Shown here: in pieces, positions 8,901 through 15,101 of the stretch
Numbering within the stretch: the stretch's first letter is position 1
How the letters are laid out: every line of letters begins with the position of its first letter
Origin: Planctomycetaceae bacterium
GTDB taxonomy: Bacteria; Planctomycetota; Phycisphaerae; Phycisphaerales; SM1A02
DNA length: 26,255 nucleotides
Assembly (NCBI GenBank): GCA_002685335.1
Contig: NYWY01000065.1
Span: forward strand, 1-26,255
Direction of reading: 5' to 3'
Translations under genes and position numbers: made by a program
The notes under the pieces: generated by a model
Seen by the model: the letters and a program-made list of their open reading frames with translations, nothing else
The model's database searches: none
What the model was told of the DNA's origin: nothing

Positions 8901-9663
8901 CCGGCTGTCGATCGACTTCCGGGGGTCCGGCGCGGTGCATCCCCGCAATCTCAACGCGCCGTTCGCGGTGGTCCGAGCGGCGGTCCTCTACGTGCTTCGA
9001 GTGGTGGCCGCGGAGCCCATCCCGCTCAACGAGGGCGGGTTGGAACATGTCGATCTCCACGCCGACCCGGGGATTCTCGATCCTCCGTTCGGAGGTGATC
9101 CGACCCGGGATCCCGCGGTCGCGATCGGCAACACCGAGACGAGCCAGAGGGTGGTCGACGCGCTCCTTCGGGTCTTCGCCGCCGCCGCCTGCAGCCAGGG
9201 AACGATGAACAACCTGCTTCTCGGAGATGAGGGCTTCGGGTACTACGAGACGATTTGCGGGGGTTCCGGTGCGGGCCCGGATTTCGACGGCTGCGATGCG
9301 GTGCACACCCACATGACCAACACGCGGATCACCGATCCCGAAGTGTTGGAGTCCCGCTACCCGATCCGGCTTCGTCGATTCGCGATCCGCCCGGCTTCCG
9401 GTGGCGCGGGGCGTCGGCGAGGTGGCCACGGCGTGGTTCGCGAACTGGAGGCGACGCGTCCGCTTCGCGGGTCGCTTCTCGCCCAGCATCGAATCGAACG
9501 GCCGTACGGTCTGGATGGTGGCGGCGCAGGGGCGGTCGGCCTGGCTCGCATCGTGCGGGCGGATTCGCGGGTCGACGCGTTGGAGGGCATCGCCGCCTTC
9601 GACCTGCAGGCCGGCGACCGCCTGGTGATCGAGACGCCCGGGGGTGGCGGGTTCGGAGATTGA
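5971..9663 (+). CDS. 5-oxoprolinase / hydantoinase family protein (HyuA-HyuB fusion)
   Basis: This 1230-residue protein has the single-chain layout of ATP-dependent 5-oxoprolinase (about 1290 residues in eukaryotes and some bacteria). It joins an A subunit to a B subunit that are separate genes in many bacteria. Hydant_A_N begins at IDTGGTFTD (19-27). The hydantoinase A ATPase core shows LLSGPAAGVVGA and FDMGGTSTDVA (361-371), then AGGGSI and DPGPACYG. The hydantoinase B part starts near residue 725 (EIVACRLESIAREMGETLRR), followed by ERLDYSCGIVD, HMPVHLGAMG, HPAFGGSHLPD and GGSGAGPDFDG. The C-terminus ends in ETPGGGGFGD, typical of the family. The reaction would be opening of 5-oxoproline, a hydantoin or a similar lactam; motifs alone do not decide the substrate. 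The ATG at 5971 was chosen over an upstream in-frame ATG (5914) because family homology begins soon after it. Confidence 0.9.
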   Translation: MSTRKALKPDLLPTWHIRIDTGGTFTDAIALLPGGAVRRRKVLSNGRLRGRLEDGRVTIRGEDDLGRLLAGACIRRLGDSRIIGVWSDAGTVSPAVDQDSTSDSVIEDGTLVEVDPGLDAPRLAVHLLTRTPIGGVLPPVDLRIATTRATNALLTRRTGRVLLVTTAGFEDLAVIGDQSRPDLFALDVRPPRLAPDAVIAIERHLEADGPADVIDESQVVPRIVAAVDRHHIDAVAICLLHSWRDPEPERRLAAAVRRGLPGIRVSVGSEVSPEIHLVPRVRTTVADAALSPVIGSFLEDLGLGTFAGRPDDRVLAMTSSGGLVDVDSVRPAETLLSGPAAGVVGAIDAAAALGIHEVVGFDMGGTSTDVARAGGRADLRDTTMVGEAVVRIPSVDLHTVAAGGGSICRVFEGRLEVGPDSAGADPGPACYGAGGPLTITDVNLLLGRADPSTFGVPIDPEAARRALDATSAESGRSGESLLRGFVDLANERMAEAIRTITTRRGVDPADHVLVAFGGAGGQHACGIASRLGIDRILVPGDAGLLSAVGLDAAARERVVERSLLATLEDSDPGAVLAAVETVALDRARKIGVDSPMIRRRQWRCRLLGQDSTIDLDFEDAATAADSSEIETRFRTAFELRYGRECPPRPVELAAIRVFGGDPPRDVEVMPPVTESGFEGPAVRSAATSTTVVDEGWTAAPLPDGGHVLRRNPEATAAAIVDGPAMTEIVACRLESIAREMGETLRRTALSVNVKERLDYSCGIVDAEGRLVVNAPHMPVHLGAMGDCVRSVVAEIEVKPGDTILVNHPAFGGSHLPDLTLVTPVFDSGGRLIAHVVNRAHHAEIGGTRPGSMPPDATTLMEEGVVFPPMLLVDGGRACFDAVEARLREAVHPSRSVEENLADLGAQLAANRLGERRVVALHAMTGDRRFRSDLDDLRARCGAAIARLARRLDGVDRSVEERLDDGTPIRVRLRGSEGRLSIDFRGSGAVHPRNLNAPFAVVRAAVLYVLRVVAAEPIPLNEGGLEHVDLHADPGILDPPFGGDPTRDPAVAIGNTETSQRVVDALLRVFAAAACSQGTMNNLLLGDEGFGYYETICGGSGAGPDFDGCDAVHTHMTNTRITDPEVLESRYPIRLRRFAIRPASGGAGRRRGGHGVVRELEATRPLRGSLLAQHRIERPYGLDGGGAGAVGLARIVRADSRVDALEGIAAFDLQAGDRLVIETPGGGGFGD

Positions 9664-9669
9664 ATCCGC

Positions 9670-9688
9670 GGGACTCCCGGGAGTGCCC
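9670..9688. terminator. Candidate bidirectional terminator between convergent genes
   Basis: The 43-bp gap contains GGGACTCCCGGGAGTGCCC. ACTC pairs with GAGT around a CCGG loop, extended by GGG with CCC across one bulged base. There is no T-run. Two near-identical TCAGGAGTC copies follow at 9697-9715, the second inside the end of the facing gene. Confidence 0.35.
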
Positions 9689-9706
9689 AGGATTTCTCAG
9701 GAGTCT

Positions 9707-10555
9707 TCAGGAGTCCAGGGCGTACTGGAAAGGCGTGATCCGGGAGGCTCTGCCGGTACCCGCGCGAAACTCCACCAGAGCGCCGCAGAGTCGCTCGTCG
9801 CCGGCGCCCATCACGTAGGGCGTGTGGATCGCGGTTCGCATGTTCCGCAGCACCGGCTCCGGATCGCGACCGATGATCGAGGCGTAGGGCCCGCACATGC
9901 CGACGTCGGTCTGGAAGGCGGTGCCGCCTCGAAGAACGCGAGCGTCCGCGGTGGGAACGTGGGTGTGGGTCCCGAGGGCCATGGAGATCCGGCCGTCGAG
10001 ATGGAAGGCCACCGCGGCCTTTTCGGCGGTGGTCTCCATGTGGAGATCGACGAACGAGCCGGCCACCCCCGGATTGGCCTCGAGGACCGAATCGGCGGTT
10101 TCAAACGGATCGTTCGCCGGAAGGTTCATCAGGACCCGGCCGAGAACGGAGAAGACGAGAAATTCTCCTCCCCCCGCTTCCGCGGGGATCGGAACCCTCA
10201 CCCACCGCTTTCCAGGGGAGTGTCGGGAGAGATTCGCCGGCCGGCAGACGGGTTCGGAGGGGTCTTCGAGCAGCGGCACGATGCGGCGATCTCGATAGAC
10301 ATGATCCCCCAGAGTGATCGCATCGACCCCGAGATCGCGGATAACGCGGTAGAGATCGGGGTTCAGACCCGAGCCGTTCCGAAGATTTTCGGCGTTGGCG
10401 ATCAGGATGTCGGGCTGGTGATCAGTCCGGAGGGCGTCCACCCGCTCGGTGAGCGCCCGCCGTCCCGGGGCGCCATTGAGGTCGCCGAGAAAGGCGACCC
10501 GGGCCAGGCGGGAAGCCTTTGCCGGGAGGTTTTCGCGTGGGGAGTGGTTCGTCAT
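9707..10555 (-). CDS. YmdB-family metallophosphoesterase (TIGR00282 type)
   Basis: This is a 282-residue protein. Family members are dinuclear-metal phosphodiesterases; Bacillus YmdB hydrolyses 2',3'-cyclic nucleotides and affects biofilm and sporulation decisions. Motifs in order are FLGDLNGAPGRRAL (22-35), IANAENLRNGSG (52-63), ITLGDHVYRDRRI (80-92), RPANLS, DLHMETTAEKAA, GTHTHVPTADARVLRGG and TDVGMCGPYASIIG. The family normally has GNH at the third motif; this copy has GDH (G83, D84, H85), so a metal-binding Asn is replaced by Asp. The ATG at 10555 was chosen because homology begins ~18 residues later; the frame extends upstream without protein-like sequence. It has no Shine-Dalgarno, but TACCGT lies 9 nt before the ATG. 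It is convergent with the oxoprolinase gene and stands alone. Confidence 0.9.
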   Translation of the reverse strand: MTNHSPRENLPAKASRLARVAFLGDLNGAPGRRALTERVDALRTDHQPDILIANAENLRNGSGLNPDLYRVIRDLGVDAITLGDHVYRDRRIVPLLEDPSEPVCRPANLSRHSPGKRWVRVPIPAEAGGGEFLVFSVLGRVLMNLPANDPFETADSVLEANPGVAGSFVDLHMETTAEKAAVAFHLDGRISMALGTHTHVPTADARVLRGGTAFQTDVGMCGPYASIIGRDPEPVLRNMRTAIHTPYVMGAGDERLCGALVEFRAGTGRASRITPFQYALDS

Positions 10556-10851
10556 GGGTTCGCGACGGTACACTGGGTACGGCGTCAGGGCGATGCATCG
10601 TCCTTGGAAAACGGCGTTGCCGATCCCGCCCGACGTCACGTGTGAATTCAATCCAACGACGCGTCGCTCCGCCCCTGTCGGCGGTTGCCTTGGAGATTCC
10701 AGGCATGCGATGCGTGGGGGTCGCGAAGACCGGGCTGTTCCCGGGAAACGCGAACCACCGCCGTCGATGACGTGGCAAGACGCCCGTCCTCGCCGACCGA
10801 TTCCCATCCGGACCGTCGATCGAATCGACTCCGGATCTCGGAGTGGCGTCT
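10556..10851. promoter_or_regulatory. Divergent intergenic region with two 10-bp palindromes
   Basis: These 296 bp separate the YmdB-type gene (minus) from the DUF3553 gene (plus). I find no convincing coding frame in them. Two perfect 10-bp palindromes stand out: CGACGCGTCG at 10657-10666 and TTCCCGGGAA at 10738-10747. Either could be an operator, but GC-rich DNA produces such sites by chance. No clear -35/-10 pair for the plus-strand gene and no tRNA-like or conserved small-RNA motif was recognised. Confidence 0.35.
10565..10570 (-). promoter_or_regulatory. Candidate -10 element (TACCGT), leaderless start of the YmdB-type gene
   Basis: TACCGT on the minus strand ends 9 nt before the ATG at 10555, with no ribosome site between. 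No clear -35 is visible. Confidence 0.3.
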
Positions 10852-11466
10852 GTGAAGTACAAGCCCGGTGAACGCGTCCGGCACCCCGGAAAGCCCGAGT
10901 GGGGCATCGGCGAAGTGTCGAAGGTGGAACTCATCACTCGCGACGGTCTGCCCGACCGGCGGGTGTGGATCAAGTTCCCCAACGAAGGAACCAAGACCGT
11001 GCTCGCGAGCATCGCGGGACTCGAAGTGATCGAGGACGAGGCGGCGATCATCAAGGAGGGTGACACCCTGCTTGATCGCCAGGCCAGCCACGAGACCGGA
11101 TGGCTCGGCCAGATCGCGAAGCACAAGCCGGAGGATGCGATGACCTCCCTTCCGGAACGAGCGGCGGATCCGTTCATGGCCGCGCGGAGTCGACTTCAGT
11201 TCATCTTCACGCTTTATCGATTCAATCGAAACGGCGGTTCGCTCATCGAATGGGCGATTGCGCAGAGCGGGCTCGACGATCCGATGAGCCGTTTCAACCG
11301 TCACGAGCTCGAGCAGTTCTTCGATCGGTGGTCGTGGGAACGGGATCAGATTCTCGCCCGGACGCTCGATGAGTGCCGCAAGGCCGGGGATCCGATTGAA
11401 ATCCTGCTGAAAGAAGCCCCCCCCGCCGCTCGCCGTGGCCTGAAAAAGGCCGCCCCCGCCCGCTGA
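10852..11466 (+). CDS. DUF3553 domain protein
   Basis: This is a 204-residue protein, probably cytosolic. The GTG at 10852 is preferred because GGAG ends 8 nt before it; an in-frame GTG at 10843 would add three residues and overlap that GGAG. The first ~60 residues match DUF3553: YKPGERVRHPGKPEWGIGEV, then VWIKFPNEGTKTV. This small beta fold resembles the CarD/Tudor-like domain that binds RNA polymerase, so a role in transcription is possible but not shown. The remainder (about 80-195) is helical and charged, with AADPFMAARSRLQFIFTLYRF and FNRHELEQFFDRWSWERDQI, then a basic Ala-rich tail (RRGLKKAAPAR). I do not recognise this second domain. No membrane segment or signal is present. Confidence 0.8.
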   Translation: MKYKPGERVRHPGKPEWGIGEVSKVELITRDGLPDRRVWIKFPNEGTKTVLASIAGLEVIEDEAAIIKEGDTLLDRQASHETGWLGQIAKHKPEDAMTSLPERAADPFMAARSRLQFIFTLYRFNRNGGSLIEWAIAQSGLDDPMSRFNRHELEQFFDRWSWERDQILARTLDECRKAGDPIEILLKEAPPAARRGLKKAAPAR

Positions 11467-11594
11467 TCGCCGCGGTCGAGATGTGTGCCGGTCCGGGAAC
11501 CGTCGCTTCTGCATCCAACCATCTCCGATGATTCCGTCTGTGCGCCCTGCGCCGTCGGCGGTGGCCTCGTCACACCGAAACCCCGCCCCGGTGA

Positions 11595-11659
11595 CTGGGC
11601 GACCATGCCTTTCGGTGGCATCTCTTGGTCATGCGGCGTCCGATGCCCGGTCGCCCCAG
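11595..11659 (+). ncRNA. Candidate structured leader upstream of the coiled-coil gene
   Basis: CTGGGCGACC (11595-11604) pairs with GGTCGCCCCAG (11649-11659) over 10 bp with one bulged C. Inside it, ATGCC (11605-11609) pairs with GGCAT (11617-11621) around a TTTCGGT loop, and a weaker GGC/GCC stem (11635-11647) could form a third arm. The closing stem ends just before AAGGAA (11662-11667) and the ATG at 11677, so folding could affect translation. It matches no riboswitch class that I know. It could be a protein-binding leader or chance pairing in GC-rich DNA. Confidence 0.3.
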
Positions 11660-11676
11660 CCAAGGAATACGAAGAG

Positions 11677-12000
11677 ATGGATGAACTCACCTTCCAGCGC
11701 AAGATGCAGGAGCTCATGAACCGGATCAAGACCATGCCCGAGGGTGGTTCACCGGACGCCACGGAGAACGCCGCGGAGCAGGTCTCGGACCGCCGTGAGC
11801 GGATCCGAAGCTCGGTCGCCGAGCTCCAGGAGTCACTCGACTACCTTCGATTGAGCGTCAAGTATCTGGTCTTCGACCTTGAAGCGACGCGGCGTGAGAA
11901 CGCCTACCTCCGCCGGATGCTGGAGCAGTCCAGCCGCGATGCCCAACGCGAGATCGGCGATGAGCCCGAGGACCAGGGTGGAGACGAGAACTTCGACTGA
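11677..12000 (+). CDS. Small coiled-coil protein, hypothetical
   Basis: This is a 107-residue soluble protein of unknown function. The ATG at 11677 has AAGGA about 10 nt upstream. The frame is open to 11485, but that extension is rich in Pro, Cys and Gly and not protein-like, and it overlaps the candidate leader structure. The chain is highly charged. An N-terminal helix (LTFQRKMQELMNRI) is followed by a short Gly/Pro break (MPEGGSPD), then a long coiled coil from about residue 35 to 90 (heptad-like RIRSSVAELQESLDYLRLSVKY and LEATRRENAYLRRMLEQ). An acidic tail ends the protein. This resembles small scaffold or oligomerisation proteins. A 14-bp hairpin lies about 100 nt after the stop. Confidence 0.7.
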   Translation: MDELTFQRKMQELMNRIKTMPEGGSPDATENAAEQVSDRRERIRSSVAELQESLDYLRLSVKYLVFDLEATRRENAYLRRMLEQSSRDAQREIGDEPEDQGGDENFD

Positions 12001-12105
12001 TTCGATCCCGGAATTCCTCCGGACACAGGATTCCCATCTTGCCCGATGCGAATGTTTCCCGACATGTGGGCCGATCCAGGTCCGATCGCATCGGACACTC
12101 CTCAC

Positions 12106-12138
12106 CGGGAACGCACCGAACCCGTCGGTGCGTTCCCG
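12106..12138 (+). terminator. 14-bp perfect hairpin (intrinsic-type terminator or leader hairpin)
   Basis: CGGGAACGCACCGA (12106-12119) pairs perfectly with TCGGTGCGTTCCCG (12125-12138) around the 5-nt loop ACCCG. It is the strongest inverted repeat I found in the window. It lies between the coiled-coil gene stop (12000) and the UbiB-type gene start (~12188). It is followed by TATTGGGG rather than a T-run, so it is either a U-poor terminator or a structure acting on the next gene. Confidence 0.6.
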
Positions 12139-12175
12139 TATTGGGGTTCGCTCAACATCGATCATCCCCGCGTCG

Positions 12176-12181
12176 TAGGAT
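12176..12181 (+). promoter_or_regulatory. TAGGAT: candidate -10 or Shine-Dalgarno before the UbiB-type gene
   Basis: TAGGAT ends 6 nt before the GTG at 12188. It can be read as a -10 for a leaderless transcript or, through its AGGA, as a ribosome site 7 nt before the same GTG. Sequence alone does not decide. Confidence 0.3.
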
Positions 12182-12184
12182 GAA

Positions 12185-13909
12185 GTGGTGATCGGCAACC
12201 ACCTTCGAAATCTCCGTCGCTGGAACCAGATCGTCCAAGTGCTCGCGAGCCACGGCTTCGCGGGCTTCCTGGGTGAGATCGGGCTCGGCGACACCGTCGC
12301 ATCGCTTCTGGACAAGGCCCGCATCGGCCACGACGAGGCCGAGTTGATGAGGCTCCCCACCGCGGTTCGACTGCGACGGGCGATGGAGGAACTCGGACCC
12401 ACCTTCATCAAGCTCGGCCAGGTGCTTTCGACCCGGCGGGATCTGGTCCCCGACATCTGGGCGAAGGAGTTCGAACGACTCCAATCCGACTGTCCGCGGA
12501 TTCCCTTTCCCGAGATCCGGTCGGCCCTGGAATCCAGTCTCGGCCCGAAGCTCGACGAACTGTTCGAATCGATCGACGAGACTCCGCTCGCCGCGGCCTC
12601 GATGGCCCAGGCCCATCGTGCGGTTCTCAACGGTGGCCGGGATGTCGTCCTGAAGATCCTGCGACCGGGCGTTCGAGACACGATCGAGGGTGACATGGAG
12701 GCGTTGCGGTTCATCGCCCGGCTCGCGGAGGAGCACCTGCCCAACCTCGGCTTCGATCCGTTGGAGACGGTCGAGGAATTCGCGCGGGAGCTGGCGCGGG
12801 AGACCGACCTGGAGATCGAGGCTCGATCGACCGAACGCCTGGCGGCCATGTTCGCGGACGATCCGGCGATCACCTTCCCGGAGATCTACTGGGAGGCCAC
12901 CACCCGGGACTGTCTGTGCGAGGACATGGCCTCCGGGCGACTGCTGGCGGGATTGGACGTCGAAGAACTTTCCGCCGAGGTCCGGCGGGCGATCGTGGAG
13001 AACGGGTCCCGGGCGGTGTTTCACCAGACCCTCGAGGTCGGCTTCTTCCACGCCGATCCCCACCCGGGAAACATGTTCGTCCACGATGACGGGTCCATCA
13101 CCTTCATCGACTGCGGGATGACGGGATTCGTCGACGAGATGACCCGCCTTCATCTGGCGGAGATCGTCTACGGCGTGGTGCGCAACGATTCGGAGATGGT
13201 GATGCGGGCCGCGATCGCGGTCGCGGACAGCGACGTGGACGACATCGATCTCAAGGCGGCGCGTTCCGACGTGCAGCGGCTGGTGTCCCGTTTCGTCGGC
13301 GTCCCCCTCGATCGCATCGATCTCGGCGGAGTGCTGGATGAATTCTTCCAGATGCTTCGTCGTCACGACCTTCGCTGTCCGGCGGACATCGTGCTCCTGA
13401 TCAAGGCGATGAGCACGATCGAGGGGGTCGCGACCGAGGTCGACCCCGGATTCGATCTGGTCTCCTTCACCCAGCCCTACATCGAGAAGCTCCTGAAGGC
13501 CCGATTCAGCCCGCGGGCGGTGGCCCGGCGGGTCCGGGAGGCCACGGTGGAACTCGTTCGTTTCGGTGAGACGCTTCCCTCCGAGCTCTCGTCGCTGCTG
13601 CGGCGGGCGAGAAAGAACCGACTTCGCATCCAACTGGACCTGGTCTCGATGGAGGACCTGGTGTCGAGCGTCGAGGATGCGTCGGAGCGTCTTGGTTACG
13701 CGGTGCTCATCGCATCCCTGGTGATGGCCAGCAGCATCCTGGTGCTGGCGAGCGATGGCAAGGGCCTGACGTGGTATCTGGGCATGGCCGGCTTCCTCGC
13801 CAGCGCCACCCTCGCGTTCGGCCTGATCATCAACAGCTGGCGTCGACGCCGACGCCTCAAGCGATTGGGCAAGAAGCTGCGCAAGGCCCGTGGCGAACGG
13901 GACTCCTGA
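12185..13909 (+). CDS. ABC1/UbiB family atypical kinase-like membrane protein
   Basis: This is a 574-residue protein with two successive GTG codons at the start; 12188 has the better AGGA spacing. The family (UbiB, ADCK3/COQ8) has a protein-kinase-like fold with ATPase activity that supports lipid or quinone biosynthesis at the membrane. Diagnostic motifs are present: the KxGQ motif in TFIKLGQVLSTRRDLVPD (K76, Q79), the Ala-rich loop AAASMAQAH, the VVLKILRPG lysine strand, the catalytic HADPHPGN (289-296), and the metal-binding FIDCGM (D309). The C-terminus has two hydrophobic helices (about 503-523 and 527-551) and a strongly basic tail (RRRRRLKRLGKKLRK), giving a membrane anchor. No quinone synthesis gene lies nearby, so the pathway remains open. 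The gene converges with the YpdA-like gene; the stops are 20 bp apart. Confidence 0.92.
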   Translation: MVIGNHLRNLRRWNQIVQVLASHGFAGFLGEIGLGDTVASLLDKARIGHDEAELMRLPTAVRLRRAMEELGPTFIKLGQVLSTRRDLVPDIWAKEFERLQSDCPRIPFPEIRSALESSLGPKLDELFESIDETPLAAASMAQAHRAVLNGGRDVVLKILRPGVRDTIEGDMEALRFIARLAEEHLPNLGFDPLETVEEFARELARETDLEIEARSTERLAAMFADDPAITFPEIYWEATTRDCLCEDMASGRLLAGLDVEELSAEVRRAIVENGSRAVFHQTLEVGFFHADPHPGNMFVHDDGSITFIDCGMTGFVDEMTRLHLAEIVYGVVRNDSEMVMRAAIAVADSDVDDIDLKAARSDVQRLVSRFVGVPLDRIDLGGVLDEFFQMLRRHDLRCPADIVLLIKAMSTIEGVATEVDPGFDLVSFTQPYIEKLLKARFSPRAVARRVREATVELVRFGETLPSELSSLLRRARKNRLRIQLDLVSMEDLVSSVEDASERLGYAVLIASLVMASSILVLASDGKGLTWYLGMAGFLASATLAFGLIINSWRRRRRLKRLGKKLRKARGERDS

Positions 13910-13927
13910 ACCCGGGAACATCCGGAG

Positions 13928-15016
13928 TCACGATTCCGGAAGTTCCGGAAGCACCGGGGTCGCCGGGGCCGCCTCTCCCGACATCGCGGCCGCGATCCTC
14001 ACGGCGTGGATGTGGGAGTTCTCGATGTACACCTGGAATCTTCCCTGGGTTCCGGCGACCGCGGTCCCCGCGACGTGGATGCCGGGGACCGACGTCTCCA
14101 TCGTTTCGGGGTCGTGCACGACGGCCATCTCATCGCCGTCGAGTCGACATCCGATCGCTTCGAAGAGCGAACCGTCGGCTTCGTAGCCGATCTGCATCAG
14201 CACGTCATCCGCGAGGACGTCTTCGCGGTCGCCGCGCTCGACGTGCTCCAGCACCGCGCCGTTCGGGGTGATCTCGACCGGGACGGTTCCGAACCTCGCG
14301 TCGATCAGGCCGCTTCGAATGCACGATGCGAGCTCCGGACGAAGCCAGTACTTGATTCGCGGGTGGACCTCCGGGCCGCGGTAGGAGATCGTCACCCGGG
14401 CCCCGGCTCGCCAGAGTCGGATCGCGGAATCCGCCGCTGAGTTCCGACCACCGACCACGAGCACGCGGCGGCCGTGCCCCCAGTGGGGCTCTCCGACTTC
14501 GCGCCGAACGTGTGGAAGGTCCTCGCCGGGGATCTCCAACCGGCGGTGGCGGGCGGTCCCGCCGATGGCCAACACGATTCGTCCGGCCTGAATCCGGCGC
14601 TGCAGTCCGCTTCGGGTCCGAGTTCGCACCATGAAGCCGGCCCCGTCACGAGCGGGCTCCACCGATTCCACCGATTCGAAGGTCCGGACCGGCAGTTTGA
14701 AAAGGCCGACCACCATTCGCAGATAGGACAGGTAGTCCTCCCGGGTCGCCTTTTCCTGGGTGGTGGTCTCCAGTGGCACCCCGGCGATCGCGATTCGTTC
14801 CGAGCCGCTGAACCAACGAACCCCGGGGGGGAAATTCACCACTTGCGAGCCGATGGGGCCGCGATCAAGATTCAGCGTCCGTATCCCCCGCCGCTGGAGT
14901 TCCGCCGCGGTTTCCAGTCCGATCGGTCCCGCTCCCACGATCAGGACGTCCACCTGGGCCTCCGCCAGGGGATCCTGGGCGGGATTTGCGACATCGGGAG
15001 AGGTGGACACGATCAT
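13928..15016 (-). CDS. YpdA-like FAD/NAD(P)-dependent oxidoreductase
   Basis: This is a 362-residue flavoprotein of the thioredoxin-reductase-like superfamily. The FAD Rossmann motif GAGPIGLE is at 28-35 and the NAD(P) Rossmann motif VLVVGGRNSAADSA at 185-198. Other motifs are FSGSERIAIAGVPL, REDYLSYLRMV, LAIGGTARHRRLEIPGEDLPHV, GYEADGSLF, VPGIHVAGT and FQVYIENSHIHA. This order and the near-C-terminal IENxxxHA motif resemble YpdA, the putative bacillithiol-disulfide reductase. No CxxC redox pair is seen, as in YpdA. The substrate here is unproven. The start is uncertain: the ATG at 15016 is used, but AAAGGA sits directly before it and would suit a GTG two codons downstream (15010) better. It is divergent from the PSCyt1 gene. 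Confidence 0.82.
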   Translation of the reverse strand: MIVSTSPDVANPAQDPLAEAQVDVLIVGAGPIGLETAAELQRRGIRTLNLDRGPIGSQVVNFPPGVRWFSGSERIAIAGVPLETTTQEKATREDYLSYLRMVVGLFKLPVRTFESVESVEPARDGAGFMVRTRTRSGLQRRIQAGRIVLAIGGTARHRRLEIPGEDLPHVRREVGEPHWGHGRRVLVVGGRNSAADSAIRLWRAGARVTISYRGPEVHPRIKYWLRPELASCIRSGLIDARFGTVPVEITPNGAVLEHVERGDREDVLADDVLMQIGYEADGSLFEAIGCRLDGDEMAVVHDPETMETSVPGIHVAGTAVAGTQGRFQVYIENSHIHAVRIAAAMSGEAAPATPVLPELPES

Positions 15017-15088
15017 TCCTTTCTCGGGGCGGACGGGGGAGGCTCGGGTCAGGACCGGGTTTCTCTTCGAACCTTGAACCGCGAACGA

Positions 15089-15094
15089 TAGACT
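15089..15094 (+). promoter_or_regulatory. Candidate -10 element (TAGACT), leaderless start of the PSCyt1 gene
   Basis: TAGACT ends 7 nt before the ATG at 15102, with no Shine-Dalgarno between. TTCGAA at 15066-15071 lies 17 bp upstream and could act as a weak -35. Confidence 0.4.
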
Positions 15095-15101
15095 CGACTC
15101 G

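Noticed and set aside
5302..9489. Minus-strand open frame of about 1395 codons running through the whole oxoprolinase gene
   Set aside because: It is a shadow of GC-biased third positions opposite a real gene. Only its last ~198 codons (the thioredoxin-like lipoprotein) are protein-like; the rest is Arg/His/Gly-rich without motifs.
12152..13921. Minus-strand 589-codon frame opposite the UbiB-type gene
   Set aside because: Rich in His, Gln, Asp and Arg, no recognisable domain, while the plus strand carries a full set of family motifs.
13901..13929. GACTCC/GGAGTC inverted repeat across the UbiB-type and YpdA-like stops
   Set aside because: Only 6 bp with a 17-nt loop and overlapping coding ends; too weak to call a terminator.
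13933..13951. Repeated TTCCGGAA units near the end of the YpdA-like gene
   Set aside because: They encode the LPELPES tail of that protein and are explained by codon repetition.
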